7,351 bases of DNA. Source: WVWW01 sp041568335. Its GTDB lineage: Bacteria > Acidobacteriota > Polarisedimenticolia > Polarisedimenticolales > Polarisedimenticolaceae. A program made the translations under genes and the position numbers. The DNA is taken from positions 1 through 7,351 of the forward strand of contig JBFFZZ010000154.1 in assembly GCA_041568335.1 (NCBI GenBank). The letters run 5' to 3'. The notes beneath the pieces were generated by a model. It did no database searches. It saw only the letters and a program-made list of their open reading frames with translations, and was not told where the DNA came from. Position 1 is the stretch's first letter; every line of letters begins with the position of its first letter. This document shows, piece by piece, positions 1 to 7,351 of this stretch.

Positions 1-101
1 CCGTGAAACAGCATCGCGTGCGGGACACGTTCGCGGTCGAGCAGATCCGTCAGGACACCGAGCGCGCGCTCGTGACCGAGGACCGTTTCGAAGCGGCTCA
101 T
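1..101 (-). CDS. holB: DNA polymerase III delta' subunit, N-terminal fragment (cut by window edge)
   Basis: Only the first 33 codons are in the window. The ATG at 101-99 overlaps the tmk stop codon as ATGA. The translation begins MSRFETVLGHERALGVL and continues to a segment ending PHAMLFHG at the edge. This matches the start of clamp-loader AAA+ subunits (HolB/DnaX): a 'F..v.Gh..a...L' opening, then 'hA.LF.G' leading into the Walker A loop, which would lie just outside. In the family, delta' is the stator subunit of the complex that loads the beta sliding clamp onto DNA. A ribosome binding site, GGGAG, lies at 114-110, 8 nt before the ATG. Position directly after tmk supports holB over dnaX. 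The ATPase motifs cannot be inspected, so the call rests on about 33 residues and gene order. Confidence 0.82.
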   Translation of the reverse strand, partial: MSRFETVLGHERALGVLTDLLDRERVPHAMLFH

Positions 102-775
102 CCGGCGATCTCCCGGAGGTCGGGCCACCAATCCTCCAGCGTGGCGAGGACCGACTGCTCGACCTCGTCGGGCCCCCGACCCGCGTTGATCACGCGGAAG
201 CGCTGCTCGTCCGCAGCGGCCAACTCGAGGTACCCGCGGCGTACGCGCTCGTGAAACTCGACCGCTTCGGCCTCGAAGCGTCCTTCGGTGACGTCGAGAC
301 CGGCCGCACGATTACGCTCGCGAGCCCGCTCGATACCCGTGCTGACGTCCAGATCGAACAGCACGGTCCGGTCGGGTCGCCGGTCGAGCGGAGCGTGACG
401 GTGCAGCTCCAGCACGAGCTCGCAACCGAGCCCGCGCCCGTATCCCTGGTAGGCCAGCGTGGCGTCGATATAACGGTCGCAAAGCACGTTCTCGCCCGCG
501 TCGAGCGCGGGAAGCACGACTTCGTTCAGGTGCTGTGCACGATCGGCGGCGTACAGCAGCAATTCGGTCAGCGGGGCCATCGGATGGTGCGTGGGCTTGA
601 GCAGAAGCGAGCGTATGCGCGCCCCCAGATCGGTGCCACCCGGTTCGTGGGTGACCGCCAGCGGCCGCTCGCTCTGTCGCAACCGGTCGGCCAGCCGGCG
701 CACCTGCGTGCTTTTCCCGCTGCCCTCGATGCCCTCGAAGCTGATCCAATACACGGCTGGAGTCGGGTCGCTCAC
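98..775 (-). CDS. tmk: Thymidylate kinase (dTMP kinase)
   Basis: 225 residues, close to the usual 205-225. The enzyme phosphorylates dTMP to dTDP with ATP, an essential cytosolic step to dTTP. Visible motifs are the P-loop GIEGSGKST at 15-23, the substrate-binding EPGGT at 44-48, LLLYAADRAQHL at about 72-83, the DRY motif at 100-102 followed by AYQGYGRG (108-115), and an arginine-rich LID (R150 to R156) before DVTEGRFE (161-168). Absence of Arg in the P-loop with Arg in the LID fits the E. coli-like (type II) bacterial enzyme. The start is a GTG at 775-773 whose last two bases begin the ribF TGA stop (GTGA). No Shine-Dalgarno sequence is visible before it, so translation is probably coupled to ribF. 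The gene overlaps holB by 4 nt at its end. The short N-terminal extension before the P-loop (about 10 residues) is normal. Confidence 0.97.
   Translation of the reverse strand: MSDPTPAVYWISFEGIEGSGKSTQVRRLADRLRQSERPLAVTHEPGGTDLGARIRSLLLKPTHHPMAPLTELLLYAADRAQHLNEVVLPALDAGENVLCDRYIDATLAYQGYGRGLGCELVLELHRHAPLDRRPDRTVLFDLDVSTGIERARERNRAAGLDVTEGRFEAEAVEFHERVRRGYLELAAADEQRFRVINAGRGPDEVEQSVLATLEDWWPDLREIAG
110..114 (-). promoter_or_regulatory. Ribosome binding site of holB inside the end of tmk
   Basis: On the minus strand GGGAG lies 8 nt before the ATG at 101-99, within the last codons of tmk. It supports the partial holB call. Confidence 0.65.
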
Positions 776-1713
776 TCGATCGGCAAGCGCAATCGCGCAA
801 AGTAACTTTCGGTGGCGGCCCGGTCACGGGCCAGTTGGTCGGCAAGCTGGGCCGGGCCGTCGAACGGCTGCTCGTCCCGCAAGCGTTCGAGGAACAACAC
901 CTCGATGCGCTGGCCGTACAGATCGCCGTCGAAATCCAGCAGGTGTGTCTCGACGGTCAACCGTTCGCCCCCGAAGGTCGGGCGCACGCCGATATTGGTC
1001 ATCGAGGCGTGTCGCCCTGCCGACGCGCGGACCTGCGTGAGGTAGACGCCGGTGCGCGGCAACAGCATGTTGTCCGCTTCCAGGTTCGCCGTCGGAAAGC
1101 CGAGATCGCGCCCGCGCGCCGCACCACGGGCGACGAGGCCCGTGAGGGCGAAGGGATGTCCGAGCAACCGCTCGGCCAGGGCGACGTCTCCCGCCCGAAC
1201 CGCCTCGCGGATCGCCGAGGACGACACGATGCGGCCGTCGACCTCGACCGCGTCCGCGCAGCGGACGTCGAAGCCGGCCTGAAGACCGACCGTCGTGAGC
1301 AGCTCGACGTCGCCGCGTCGCGCCCTTCCGAAACGGAAGTTCCGGCCGACGTGGATCGAGGCGAGAGGGTAGCGTGGGAGCAGGAACTCCTCGAAGAACG
1401 CCTCGGGCTCGAGCGCCGCGAGGACCGCGTCGAACGGCACGATCAGCACTTCGTCCAGGCCCGTGGCTTCGAGGCTGCGGAGCTTCTGGCGCCGGGTCTG
1501 AACCAGGTCGGGCCGCCGGTCGGGCGCCACCACGGTCAGCGGGTGCGGATCGAACGTGATCAACGCCGCGACGAGCCGGCGCTGCCGCGCATCGGCGACG
1601 ACCGCCTCGAGGATCCGTTGATGACCGCGATGAACGCCGTCATAGTTGCCGATACTCGCCACCGCCGGCTCGCGATCCGGCGGCAGGTCGTCGAGCCCGT
1701 TCCACACCTTCAT
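772..1713 (-). CDS. ribF: Bifunctional riboflavin kinase / FAD synthetase
   Basis: 313 residues from the chosen ATG, the usual length for bacterial RibF. It converts riboflavin to FMN and FMN to FAD in the cytosol. The N-terminal FMN adenylyltransferase domain (about 1-185) shows the nucleotidyltransferase motif GNYDGVHRGH (22-31, His28 and His31; the usual Phe is Tyr here), TFDPHP (53-58) and SSSAIR (164-169). The C-terminal riboflavin kinase domain (about 186-305) shows GxxxGR and GFPTAN (205-210) and the NIGVRPTFGG segment. An in-frame GTG at 1725 would add four residues, but the ATG at 1713-1711 is preferred. It overlaps the pgpA stop as ATGA, has a purine-rich GGTGGGGA just upstream, and begins MKVWNGLDDL as family members do. 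The stop overlaps the tmk GTG by 4 nt. No FMN riboswitch is possible directly upstream, since that DNA is pgpA coding sequence. Confidence 0.96.
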   Translation of the reverse strand: MKVWNGLDDLPPDREPAVASIGNYDGVHRGHQRILEAVVADARQRRLVAALITFDPHPLTVVAPDRRPDLVQTRRQKLRSLEATGLDEVLIVPFDAVLAALEPEAFFEEFLLPRYPLASIHVGRNFRFGRARRGDVELLTTVGLQAGFDVRCADAVEVDGRIVSSSAIREAVRAGDVALAERLLGHPFALTGLVARGAARGRDLGFPTANLEADNMLLPRTGVYLTQVRASAGRHASMTNIGVRPTFGGERLTVETHLLDFDGDLYGQRIEVLFLERLRDEQPFDGPAQLADQLARDRAATESYFARLRLPIE

Positions 1714-2180
1714 GTGAGTCCCCACCCACCCGGTGCGAGCCTCACGGCCAACTGCAGGAGCAGATTCGCGTAGAGCCCCGCCACCAGGTCGTCGGCCATG
1801 ATACCGGTTGCGCCCGGCAGGCTCTCGAGCCGTCGCGCGGGCGGCGGCTTGACGATATCGAACAGTCGAAACAGGACGAACCCTGCCGCGAGAACGGCCC
1901 AGGTCGGCGGAAGGGCGAGCAACGCCAGGAACTGTCCGGCGAATTCGTCGATCACGATGACACCGGGGTCCTTCTCGCCGAGCTCGCGGGCCGTGGCCGC
2001 AGCGCTCCAGAAACCGATCGGAACGAGCGCGACAAACACGATCGCGGGAAGCCAGGACCCGCCGAGCGTCGCGGCCCAGAACAGACCCACGGCGACCGCG
2101 GACCCGGCGGTCCCCGGGGCGATCGGCAGCCGACCGGACCCCAGCCCGGTGGCAATCCAGTAGTGCGCGCCGCGCGGCAT
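1710..2180 (-). CDS. pgpA: Phosphatidylglycerophosphatase A
   Basis: 156 residues, near the usual 150-170. PgpA is an inner-membrane enzyme that removes the phosphate from phosphatidylglycerophosphate to give phosphatidylglycerol. Family motifs are GSGRLPIAPGTAGS (14-27), DPGVIVIDEFAGQ (71-83, with the acidic pair D78-E79), FRLFDIVKPPP (104-114) and GIMADDLVAGLYA (126-138, with D130-D131). Hydrophobic stretches at about 28-60, 84-105 and 133-149 fit several membrane passes. The start is the ATG at 2180-2178, sharing one base with the rimO stop (TGATG), with GGGAG 4 nt upstream. The same frame stays open far upstream, to about 3080, but those roughly 300 residues are Arg/Gly-rich and unlike any protein family. 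They are the rimO gene read out of frame, so the short start is right. A 4-nt overlap with ribF follows. Confidence 0.94.
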   Translation of the reverse strand: MPRGAHYWIATGLGSGRLPIAPGTAGSAVAVGLFWAATLGGSWLPAIVFVALVPIGFWSAAATARELGEKDPGVIVIDEFAGQFLALLALPPTWAVLAAGFVLFRLFDIVKPPPARRLESLPGATGIMADDLVAGLYANLLLQLAVRLAPGGWGLT

Positions 2181-3570
2181 CAGGCTCCCGAGATGCGACC
2201 GACGAGATCGTAGCCGGCCGTCTCGGTGAGCTCGACGCGAACGAACTCGCCCGGGTCGGCGGTCCCGTCGTTGATCAGGACCTGACCGTCGACGTCCAGG
2301 GCCTGGCCCCGTGTCCGGCCCACGAGCAGGTGCTCGGTATCCGGGTGCGCCCCCTCGACGAGCACTTCGACCGTGTCGCCGATGCGACGTTGGTTGGCGT
2401 CGATCGCGATGTCGCGCTGCAGCTCCATCAAGTGATCCCGGCGTTGTTCCTTGACCTCGACCGGAACGTCGTCCTCGGCGCCGAACGCGGGCGTGCTCTC
2501 CTCGTGGGAGTAGGTGAAGACACCGAGGTGATCGAACCGGGCTTGAGCGACGAAGTCGAGCAGGGCCGCGAACTCCTCGTCGGTCTCCCCGGGGAAGCCC
2601 ACGATGAACGTACTCCGCAGGGCGCCTTCCGGCATCGCCGCGCGAAACCGCTCGAGCAGTCGAAGATGGCTCTCCCCCGAGCCCCCGCGACGCATCCGCT
2701 TCAGCATGGCGGGGTGGGCGTGCTGGAGCGGAAGATCGACGTAGTCCACCACGCGGGGTAGGGACGCCATCGTGTCGATCAGCTTCTGCGTGATCGTGTT
2801 GGGGTAGAGGTAGTGTAAGCGAATCCAGCGCAGCGCGTCGATCGCATTCAGCTCGCACAGCAAGGCCGCCAGACCCTCGTGGATCCCGATATCCCGGCCG
2901 TAGTGGCTCGAGTCCTGCGCGATCAGGCTGATCTCGCGGACACCGCGCTCCGACAACGCCCGCGCTTCGGCGCAGATGCTCCCCGAGTCGCGAGAACGGA
3001 AGCTCCCGCGGAACGAGGGGATCGCGCAGAAGGCGCAGGTGTGATCGCAGCCCTCGGCGATCTTCACGTAGGCCGTCCACGCGGGTGTCGCGAGACTCCG
3101 CGGCGTCTTTTCATCGTAGAGGTAGGTCGAGGGGCCCCAGGCCGCGGTCGCGGTCGGTCCGGCGGCGCGAGCCCCGGGCGCGAGGATCGGAAGATCGCTG
3201 GCCGGCGCCGCTGCGGAGGCTTCCACACCGGCGCTCTCGACGACGAGATCGAGCTGATCCAGTCCGATGAACGCGTCGACCTCCGGCAGTGTCGCCTTCA
3301 GCTGTTCGGCGTAGCGCTGAACCATGCACCCGGCGACGACGAGCCGTCGCAACCGCCCGGTCTTCTTGAGCTCGGCCGCCTCGAGGATCGTCTCGATGGA
3401 CTCCTCGCGCGCGGCCTCGATGAAGCCGCAGGTGTTGACCAGGATGACGTCGGCGTCCGCCGGGTCGTTGACGAAGCGACAGCCGGCGCGTCCGAGGTGC
3501 CCGAGCATGACCTCACTGTCGACGAGGTTCTTGGCGCAACCCAGGCTGATCACGCCGACCTTGGTCGTGG

Positions 3571-3574
<4 letters not shown>
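2180..3574 (-). CDS. rimO: Ribosomal protein uS12 methylthiotransferase RimO
   Basis: 464 residues. RimO is a radical-SAM enzyme with two iron-sulfur clusters that adds a methylthio group to a conserved Asp of ribosomal protein uS12. The N-terminal UPF0004 domain carries its three cluster cysteines at C13 (SLGCAKN), C49 (NTCGF) and C83 (AGCM). The radical SAM core has CDHTCAFC (C176, C180, C183) followed by AIPSFRG. VDLPLQHAHPAMLKRMRR and GVFTYSHEESTPA are typical of RimO rather than MiaB. About the last 66 residues form a TRAM domain. The start is the ATG at 3574-3572, overlapping the asnS stop as ATGA. The open frame continues to 3718, but that stretch is asnS read out of frame and the family begins at 'KVGVISLGCAKN'. 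No Shine-Dalgarno is visible before the ATG, so coupling to asnS is likely. An Ala-rich stretch at about 115-150 makes the linker between the first two domains somewhat long. Confidence 0.96.
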
Positions 3575-4899
<1,325 letters not shown>

Positions 4900-4906
4900 C
4901 GTGAGG

Positions 4907-7009
4907 CTATCCGGCCTGTTCGACCTTCTGGGCCTCGTAGTCCGCGATGATCTTCTTGCGCGCCACCGCCGGGGCCTCCTCGTAGTGGTCGAACTCCATC
5001 GTAAACGAGCCGCGGTCGCTGGTCAGCGATTTCAACGTCGACGCATAGTCCAGCATTTCCGACATCGGAACTTCCGCGCGAATGATCTGGCTCGAACCGG
5101 AGGCCTCCATGCCCTGCGGCTTGCCGCGTCGCGAGGAGAGGTCGCCCATGATGTCGCCCATGTTCTCTTCGGGAGACGTGATCTCGACCTGCATGATCGG
5201 TTCGAGGATCGTGGGCGCCGCCTTGCTCATCGCTTCCTGAAATGCCAGCGAGCCGGCGATCTTGAACGCCATCTCGGAGGAGTCGACGTTGTGGTACTTG
5301 CCGTCCACGAGCGTGACGCGGAAATCGACCACCGGGTTGCCCGACAGGACGCCGCGCTCCGCGGTTTCGCGGATGCCCTTCTCCACCGCCGGACGGTAGT
5401 TCTGGGGAATCGACCCGCCGAAGATCTTGTCCACGAACTCGAAACCGCCGCCCTGCGGCAACGGCTCGACGTTCACGACGCAGACGCCGAACTGGCCGCG
5501 GCCGCCGGATTGTTTCTTGTGCTTGCCCTCGACGTTCTCGACTTTTTTCTTGATCGTTTCGAGGTAGGGGACCTTCGGGGGGTGCAGGATCGCGTCGACG
5601 CCGAACTTGCGCTTCATCCGGGCGATGGCGACCTCGACGTGCACCTGGCCCGTACCCGAGACCAGCAGTTCGGCCGATTTCGGGTCGCGCCGGACGCGCA
5701 GCACCGGGTCCTCCTCGGTCAGACGGGTCAGGGCGGTCGAGATCTTCTCCTCGTCGCCCTTCGACTTGGGTTCGACCGCGTAGGAGATCGCCGGTTCCCT
5801 GAAGGTGACCGGCGGGTACTCGATCGGCGCCGCAGGATCGCACAACGTATCCGAGGTGAGCGTCTCCTTGAGCTTCGCCACGACACCGATGTCGCCGGCA
5901 TGCAGCTCTCCGATCGTCGTGAGCTGCTTGCCCTGAGCGACTTGCAGTTGTCCCAGCCGCTCCGACACGTTCTCGCGGCTCACGTTGACCACGTTGCTGT
6001 CCCCTTTGAGAACGCCGGAGCGCACCTGGATCATCGACAGCTTTCCGGTGAACGGGTCGGCGATCGTCTTGAACACGAACGCCGAGATCTTCTCGTCGTC
6101 ACTCACGTTGCGCTCGATGGTGGATTCCGCGTCGCCGGGTTTGTGGCCGGTCACCGGTCCGCGCTCGCCCGGCGCAGGGCCGAGACTGACGATCAGGCTC
6201 ATCAACGGTTGGACGCCGATGACGTGCAGGGCGGAGGTGCAGACGATCGGAAACAGGTTGCGCGTGCGGATCGCGCTGCGTAGACCGGCGGTGAACTGCT
6301 CCTCGTTGAGCTCGCCGGCTTCGAAAAACGCCTCCATCAACGCATCGTCGGCTTCGGCGACCATCTCCATCAACGCGGCGCGTGCGGACTCGGCGCGGTC
6401 TTTCAGATCGTCCGGCACGTCGGCGCCGGTCATCTTGCCCGAGTCGTCCCTGGCGAAGCTAAAGGCCTTCATGGACAGCAGGTCGACGACCCCCTCGAAT
6501 TTCGACTCCGACCCGATCGGCAGCTGCAGCGGCACGCAGGCACGCCCGAAGCGCTCTTGGAGGTTCTCGACGACCGTGTCGAAAACGGCGTTGTCCCGGT
6601 CCATCTTGTTCAGGGCAAAGGCCACCGGGGTTTCGAACTGGCGGGCGTAATCGAACGTGCGCTCGGTGATCACCTGGACCCCGGAGACCGCTTCGACGAC
6701 GATCAGGCCGAGATCCGCGACGCTCGTCGCGACCTTCGCGTCCGCGACGAAGGCGGCATAGCCCGGCGTGTCGATCAGGTTGAGCTTCTTGCCTTCCCAG
6801 TCCAGGTACGCGATCGCGGTCTGCAGAGAGATCGCGCGCTCGATTTCTTCCTCATCGAAATCCGTGGTCGCGGTGCCGTCATCGACCTTGCCGAGCCGGT
6901 TGACCGCGCCGGAGGTGTAAAGCATGGCCGAGGTCAGGCTGGTCTTGCCGGCGTCGCCATGGCCGAGTAGGACGACGTTGCGGATGTCGGTGGTGGCGTA
7001 AACCTTCAT
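4907..7009 (-). CDS. Elongation factor G-like GTPase (EF-G paralogue)
   Basis: 700 residues with all five EF-G domains. The G domain (1-280) has G1 GHGDAGKT (16-23), switch I ERAIS (57-61), G3 DTPGY (80-84), G4 NKMD (134-137) and G5 SAL (259-261), with a G' insert at about 155-250. Domain II covers about 305-395. Domain III is about 400-480 with SGTGQVHVEV (451-460). Domain IV is about 485-605 with KQSGGRGQFG (499-508) and tip residues DGKYHNVDSSE including His573. Domain V is about 608-680 with PEENMGDIMGDLSSRRG. Complete domain IV excludes LepA, BipA and RF3. Two G-domain positions depart from standard EF-G: Ser61 for the switch I Thr and Tyr84 for the catalytic His. The gene also lies outside an rpsL-rpsG-tuf cluster, so it is probably the secondary 'EF-G-like' (FusA2 or EF-G2) type rather than the main translocase. 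Whether it drives translocation, ribosome recycling or something else is unknown. The ATG at 7009 has GGGAG 6 nt upstream. It is the first gene of the operon. Confidence 0.93.
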   Translation of the reverse strand: MKVYATTDIRNVVLLGHGDAGKTSLTSAMLYTSGAVNRLGKVDDGTATTDFDEEEIERAISLQTAIAYLDWEGKKLNLIDTPGYAAFVADAKVATSVADLGLIVVEAVSGVQVITERTFDYARQFETPVAFALNKMDRDNAVFDTVVENLQERFGRACVPLQLPIGSESKFEGVVDLLSMKAFSFARDDSGKMTGADVPDDLKDRAESARAALMEMVAEADDALMEAFFEAGELNEEQFTAGLRSAIRTRNLFPIVCTSALHVIGVQPLMSLIVSLGPAPGERGPVTGHKPGDAESTIERNVSDDEKISAFVFKTIADPFTGKLSMIQVRSGVLKGDSNVVNVSRENVSERLGQLQVAQGKQLTTIGELHAGDIGVVAKLKETLTSDTLCDPAAPIEYPPVTFREPAISYAVEPKSKGDEEKISTALTRLTEEDPVLRVRRDPKSAELLVSGTGQVHVEVAIARMKRKFGVDAILHPPKVPYLETIKKKVENVEGKHKKQSGGRGQFGVCVVNVEPLPQGGGFEFVDKIFGGSIPQNYRPAVEKGIRETAERGVLSGNPVVDFRVTLVDGKYHNVDSSEMAFKIAGSLAFQEAMSKAAPTILEPIMQVEITSPEENMGDIMGDLSSRRGKPQGMEASGSSQIIRAEVPMSEMLDYASTLKSLTSDRGSFTMEFDHYEEAPAVARKKIIADYEAQKVEQAG

Positions 7010-7015
7010 CTGGGA

Positions 7016-7020
7016 CTCCC
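7016..7020 (-). promoter_or_regulatory. Ribosome binding site of the fusA-like gene
   Basis: On the minus strand GGGAG lies 6 nt before the ATG at 7009-7007. It supports that start and the start of the operon's translation. It sits in a short palindrome, GGGAGTCCC. Confidence 0.75.
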
Positions 7021-7039
7021 TGCCAGGCGGCCGATCAAG

Positions 7040-7052
7040 CCCCTCTTCGGGG
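7040..7052 (-). repeat. Small hairpin in the leader of the fusA-like gene
   Basis: On the minus strand CCCC-GAAGA-GGGG can form a 4-bp GC stem about 31 nt upstream of the ATG. Nearby GGGATGTCCC (7059-7050) and GGGAGTCCC (7020-7012, containing the ribosome binding site) are further short self-complementary pieces. The leader could therefore fold in competing ways that expose or hide the GGGAG site. No known riboswitch or leader-peptide pattern was recognised. Confidence 0.3.
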
Positions 7053-7110
7053 ACATCCCGACGCGCTCGACAAATGGATGGCTATGGCGTCCAAACCCGC
7101 AAAAACCGGG

Positions 7111-7119
7111 ACTATAGCA
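7111..7119 (-). promoter_or_regulatory. Candidate extended -10 promoter of the fusA-like operon
   Basis: On the minus strand this reads TGCTATAGT: a TGn extension followed by TATAGT, a five-of-six match to the sigma-70 -10 consensus. The sequence 16-18 nt upstream (around 7134-7139, ATCGGA) is a poor -35, which is typical of extended -10 promoters. Transcription would begin near 7104, giving a leader of about 95 nt before the ATG at 7009. The call rests on pattern only. Confidence 0.45.
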
Positions 7120-7120
7120 C

Positions 7121-7158
7121 AGCGTTTCGAGCCTCCGATAGCGTTCGAGGAGACCGAT
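7121..7158. repeat. Two imperfect tandem 19-bp repeats in the divergent promoter region
   Basis: The unit at 7121-7139 starts AGCGTTTCGAG and ends CCGAT. The next unit, 7140-7158, starts AGCGTTCGAG and ends CCGAT. Aligned without gaps they agree at 12 of 19 positions, and better if one T is allowed as an indel. They fill the stretch just upstream of the leftward -10 and next to the rightward -35, where a regulator could bind. The match is short enough that chance is possible. Confidence 0.4.
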
Positions 7159-7187
7159 TTGACCGCCTCGCGGGGTGGACCTACGTT
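7159..7187 (+). promoter_or_regulatory. Candidate sigma-70 promoter for the zinc-ribbon gene
   Basis: TTGACC at 7159-7164 matches the -35 consensus at five of six positions. Seventeen nt further on, TACGTT (7182-7187) keeps the key T, A and final T of the -10 box. Transcription would start near 7194, about 43 nt before the GTG. This is almost exactly where the 7195-7218 inverted repeat begins. The -10 is weak, so confidence is moderate to low. Confidence 0.4.
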
Positions 7188-7194
7188 CTGCCGA

Positions 7195-7218
7195 GGCGGA
7201 TCCGAAAACCGATCCGCC
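7195..7218 (+). repeat. Perfect 8-bp inverted repeat upstream of the zinc-ribbon gene
   Basis: GGCGGATC (7195-7202) and GATCCGCC (7211-7218) are exact inverted copies separated by 8 nt (CGAAAACC). The repeat ends just before the ribosome binding site at 7222-7228. In RNA it would form a GC-rich hairpin at the very 5' end of the predicted transcript. In DNA it could be a repressor operator overlapping the transcription start. There is no U-tract after it, so it is not a standard terminator. Confidence 0.6.
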
Positions 7219-7221
7219 GAT

Positions 7222-7228
7222 AGGGGAG
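7222..7228 (+). promoter_or_regulatory. Ribosome binding site of the zinc-ribbon gene
   Basis: AGGGGAG lies 8 nt before the GTG at 7237 and decides this start in a frame that is otherwise open further upstream. Confidence 0.65.
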
Positions 7229-7236
7229 ACAGGTCC

Positions 7237-7351
7237 GTGATTGTCAGCTGCCCCACATGCTCGACCCACTACTCGCACGCCGCCGAGACCCTCCTGGTGA
7301 TGGGCCGCTGCTCGAAGTGTGACGCGACCTTTCCCCTTTCCGATAGGAAAC
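7237..7351 (+). CDS. Zinc-ribbon (MJ0042-type) protein, N-terminal fragment (cut by window edge)
   Basis: 38 complete codons from a GTG start, running off the right edge. The translation opens MIVSCPTCSTHY and has a second cysteine pair in GRCSKCDATFPL, giving CxxC-x16-CxxC. This resembles the MJ0042 zinc finger at the N-terminus of many deltaproteobacterial proteins, where the consensus is close to 'I.CP.C...Y', a Gly-Arg and 'C.kC...F'. The spacer is a few residues shorter than I recall for the family. The zinc ribbon is usually followed by low-complexity sequence and sometimes a membrane segment or another domain, none of which can be seen. The frame is open upstream, but GTG 7237 is chosen because AGGGGAG (7222-7228) sits 8 nt before it and the family motif begins there. 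It is transcribed away from the operon, sharing a 227-bp control region. Function is unknown. Confidence 0.75.
   Translation, partial: MIVSCPTCSTHYSHAAETLLVMGRCSKCDATFPLSDRK

Noticed and set aside
835..1773. 312-codon plus-strand open frame antisense to ribF
   Set aside because: It is an Arg/Asp/Glu-rich mirror of ribF codons with no domain.
2181..3080. Roughly 300-codon in-frame upstream extension of pgpA
   Set aside because: The extension is rimO read in another frame, with Arg/Gly-rich low-complexity sequence. pgpA has its own ATG with a GGGAG site and the family N-terminus at 2180.
4901..6283. 460-codon plus-strand open frame antisense to the fusA-like gene
   Set aside because: It is rich in Arg, Asp, His and Leu with no recognisable motif, and lies opposite a clearly conserved gene. 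Long antisense frames are expected in GC-rich DNA.
4907..7009. Tetracycline-resistance ribosomal protection protein, LepA, BipA or RF3 instead of an EF-G-like protein
   Set aside because: It has an EF-G type domain IV (KQSGGRGQFG, DGKYHNVDSSE) and domain V in EF-G order and length. LepA, BipA and RF3 lack this domain IV, and the overall resemblance is to EF-G rather than Tet(M).
7094..7110. Possible terminator from the CCCG...CGGG arms around a run of five A/T
   Set aside because: The stem is only 4 bp and the T run is in the loop, not after the stem. It also sits just downstream of the candidate leftward -10.
7006..7278. 90-codon minus-strand open frame across the divergent intergenic region, plus a 73-codon one at 7035-7256
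   Set aside because: Both overlap the candidate promoters and the start of the zinc-ribbon gene, have no recognisable motif, and look like chance frames.

Overview
The window is GC-rich bacterial chromosome carrying ordinary housekeeping genes. Almost all of it is one compact leftward (minus-strand) operon. In transcription order it reads: an EF-G-like translational GTPase, asnS, rimO, pgpA, ribF, tmk, and the first 33 codons of holB, which runs off the left edge. A divergent rightward gene with an N-terminal zinc ribbon starts near the right edge and is also cut. No rRNA, tRNA, CRISPR array, insertion sequence or sign of recent transfer was seen. GC richness, frequent GGGAG-type ribosome binding sites and an MJ0042-type zinc ribbon protein suggest a proteobacterium of the old 'deltaproteobacterial' kind (Myxococcota, Desulfobacterota or Binatota-like). 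That placement is an inference from gene style only.

Layout: 1-101 holB (partial), 98-775 tmk, 772-1713 ribF, 1710-2180 pgpA, 2180-3574 rimO, 3571-4899 asnS, 4907-7009 fusA-like, all on the minus strand. Bases 7010-7236 form a 227-bp divergent control region, and 7237-7351 is the start of the zinc-ribbon gene on the plus strand. The operon is very tight. The fusA-like/asnS gap is 7 nt, and every later junction is a 1- or 4-nt stop/start overlap (ATGA, TGATG, ATGA, GTGA, ATGA), so one transcript with translational coupling is likely.

The first three genes concern protein synthesis: an EF-G paralogue, Asn-tRNA charging, and methylthiolation of ribosomal protein uS12. The last four cover phosphatidylglycerol synthesis, FMN/FAD synthesis, dTTP synthesis and the replicative clamp loader. 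The tmk-holB pair is a common bacterial arrangement.

The most notable items are the EF-G-like protein, which has Tyr in place of the catalytic His of the G3 motif and Ser in place of the switch I Thr, and the repeat-rich divergent promoter region. I see no previously undescribed multi-gene system here.
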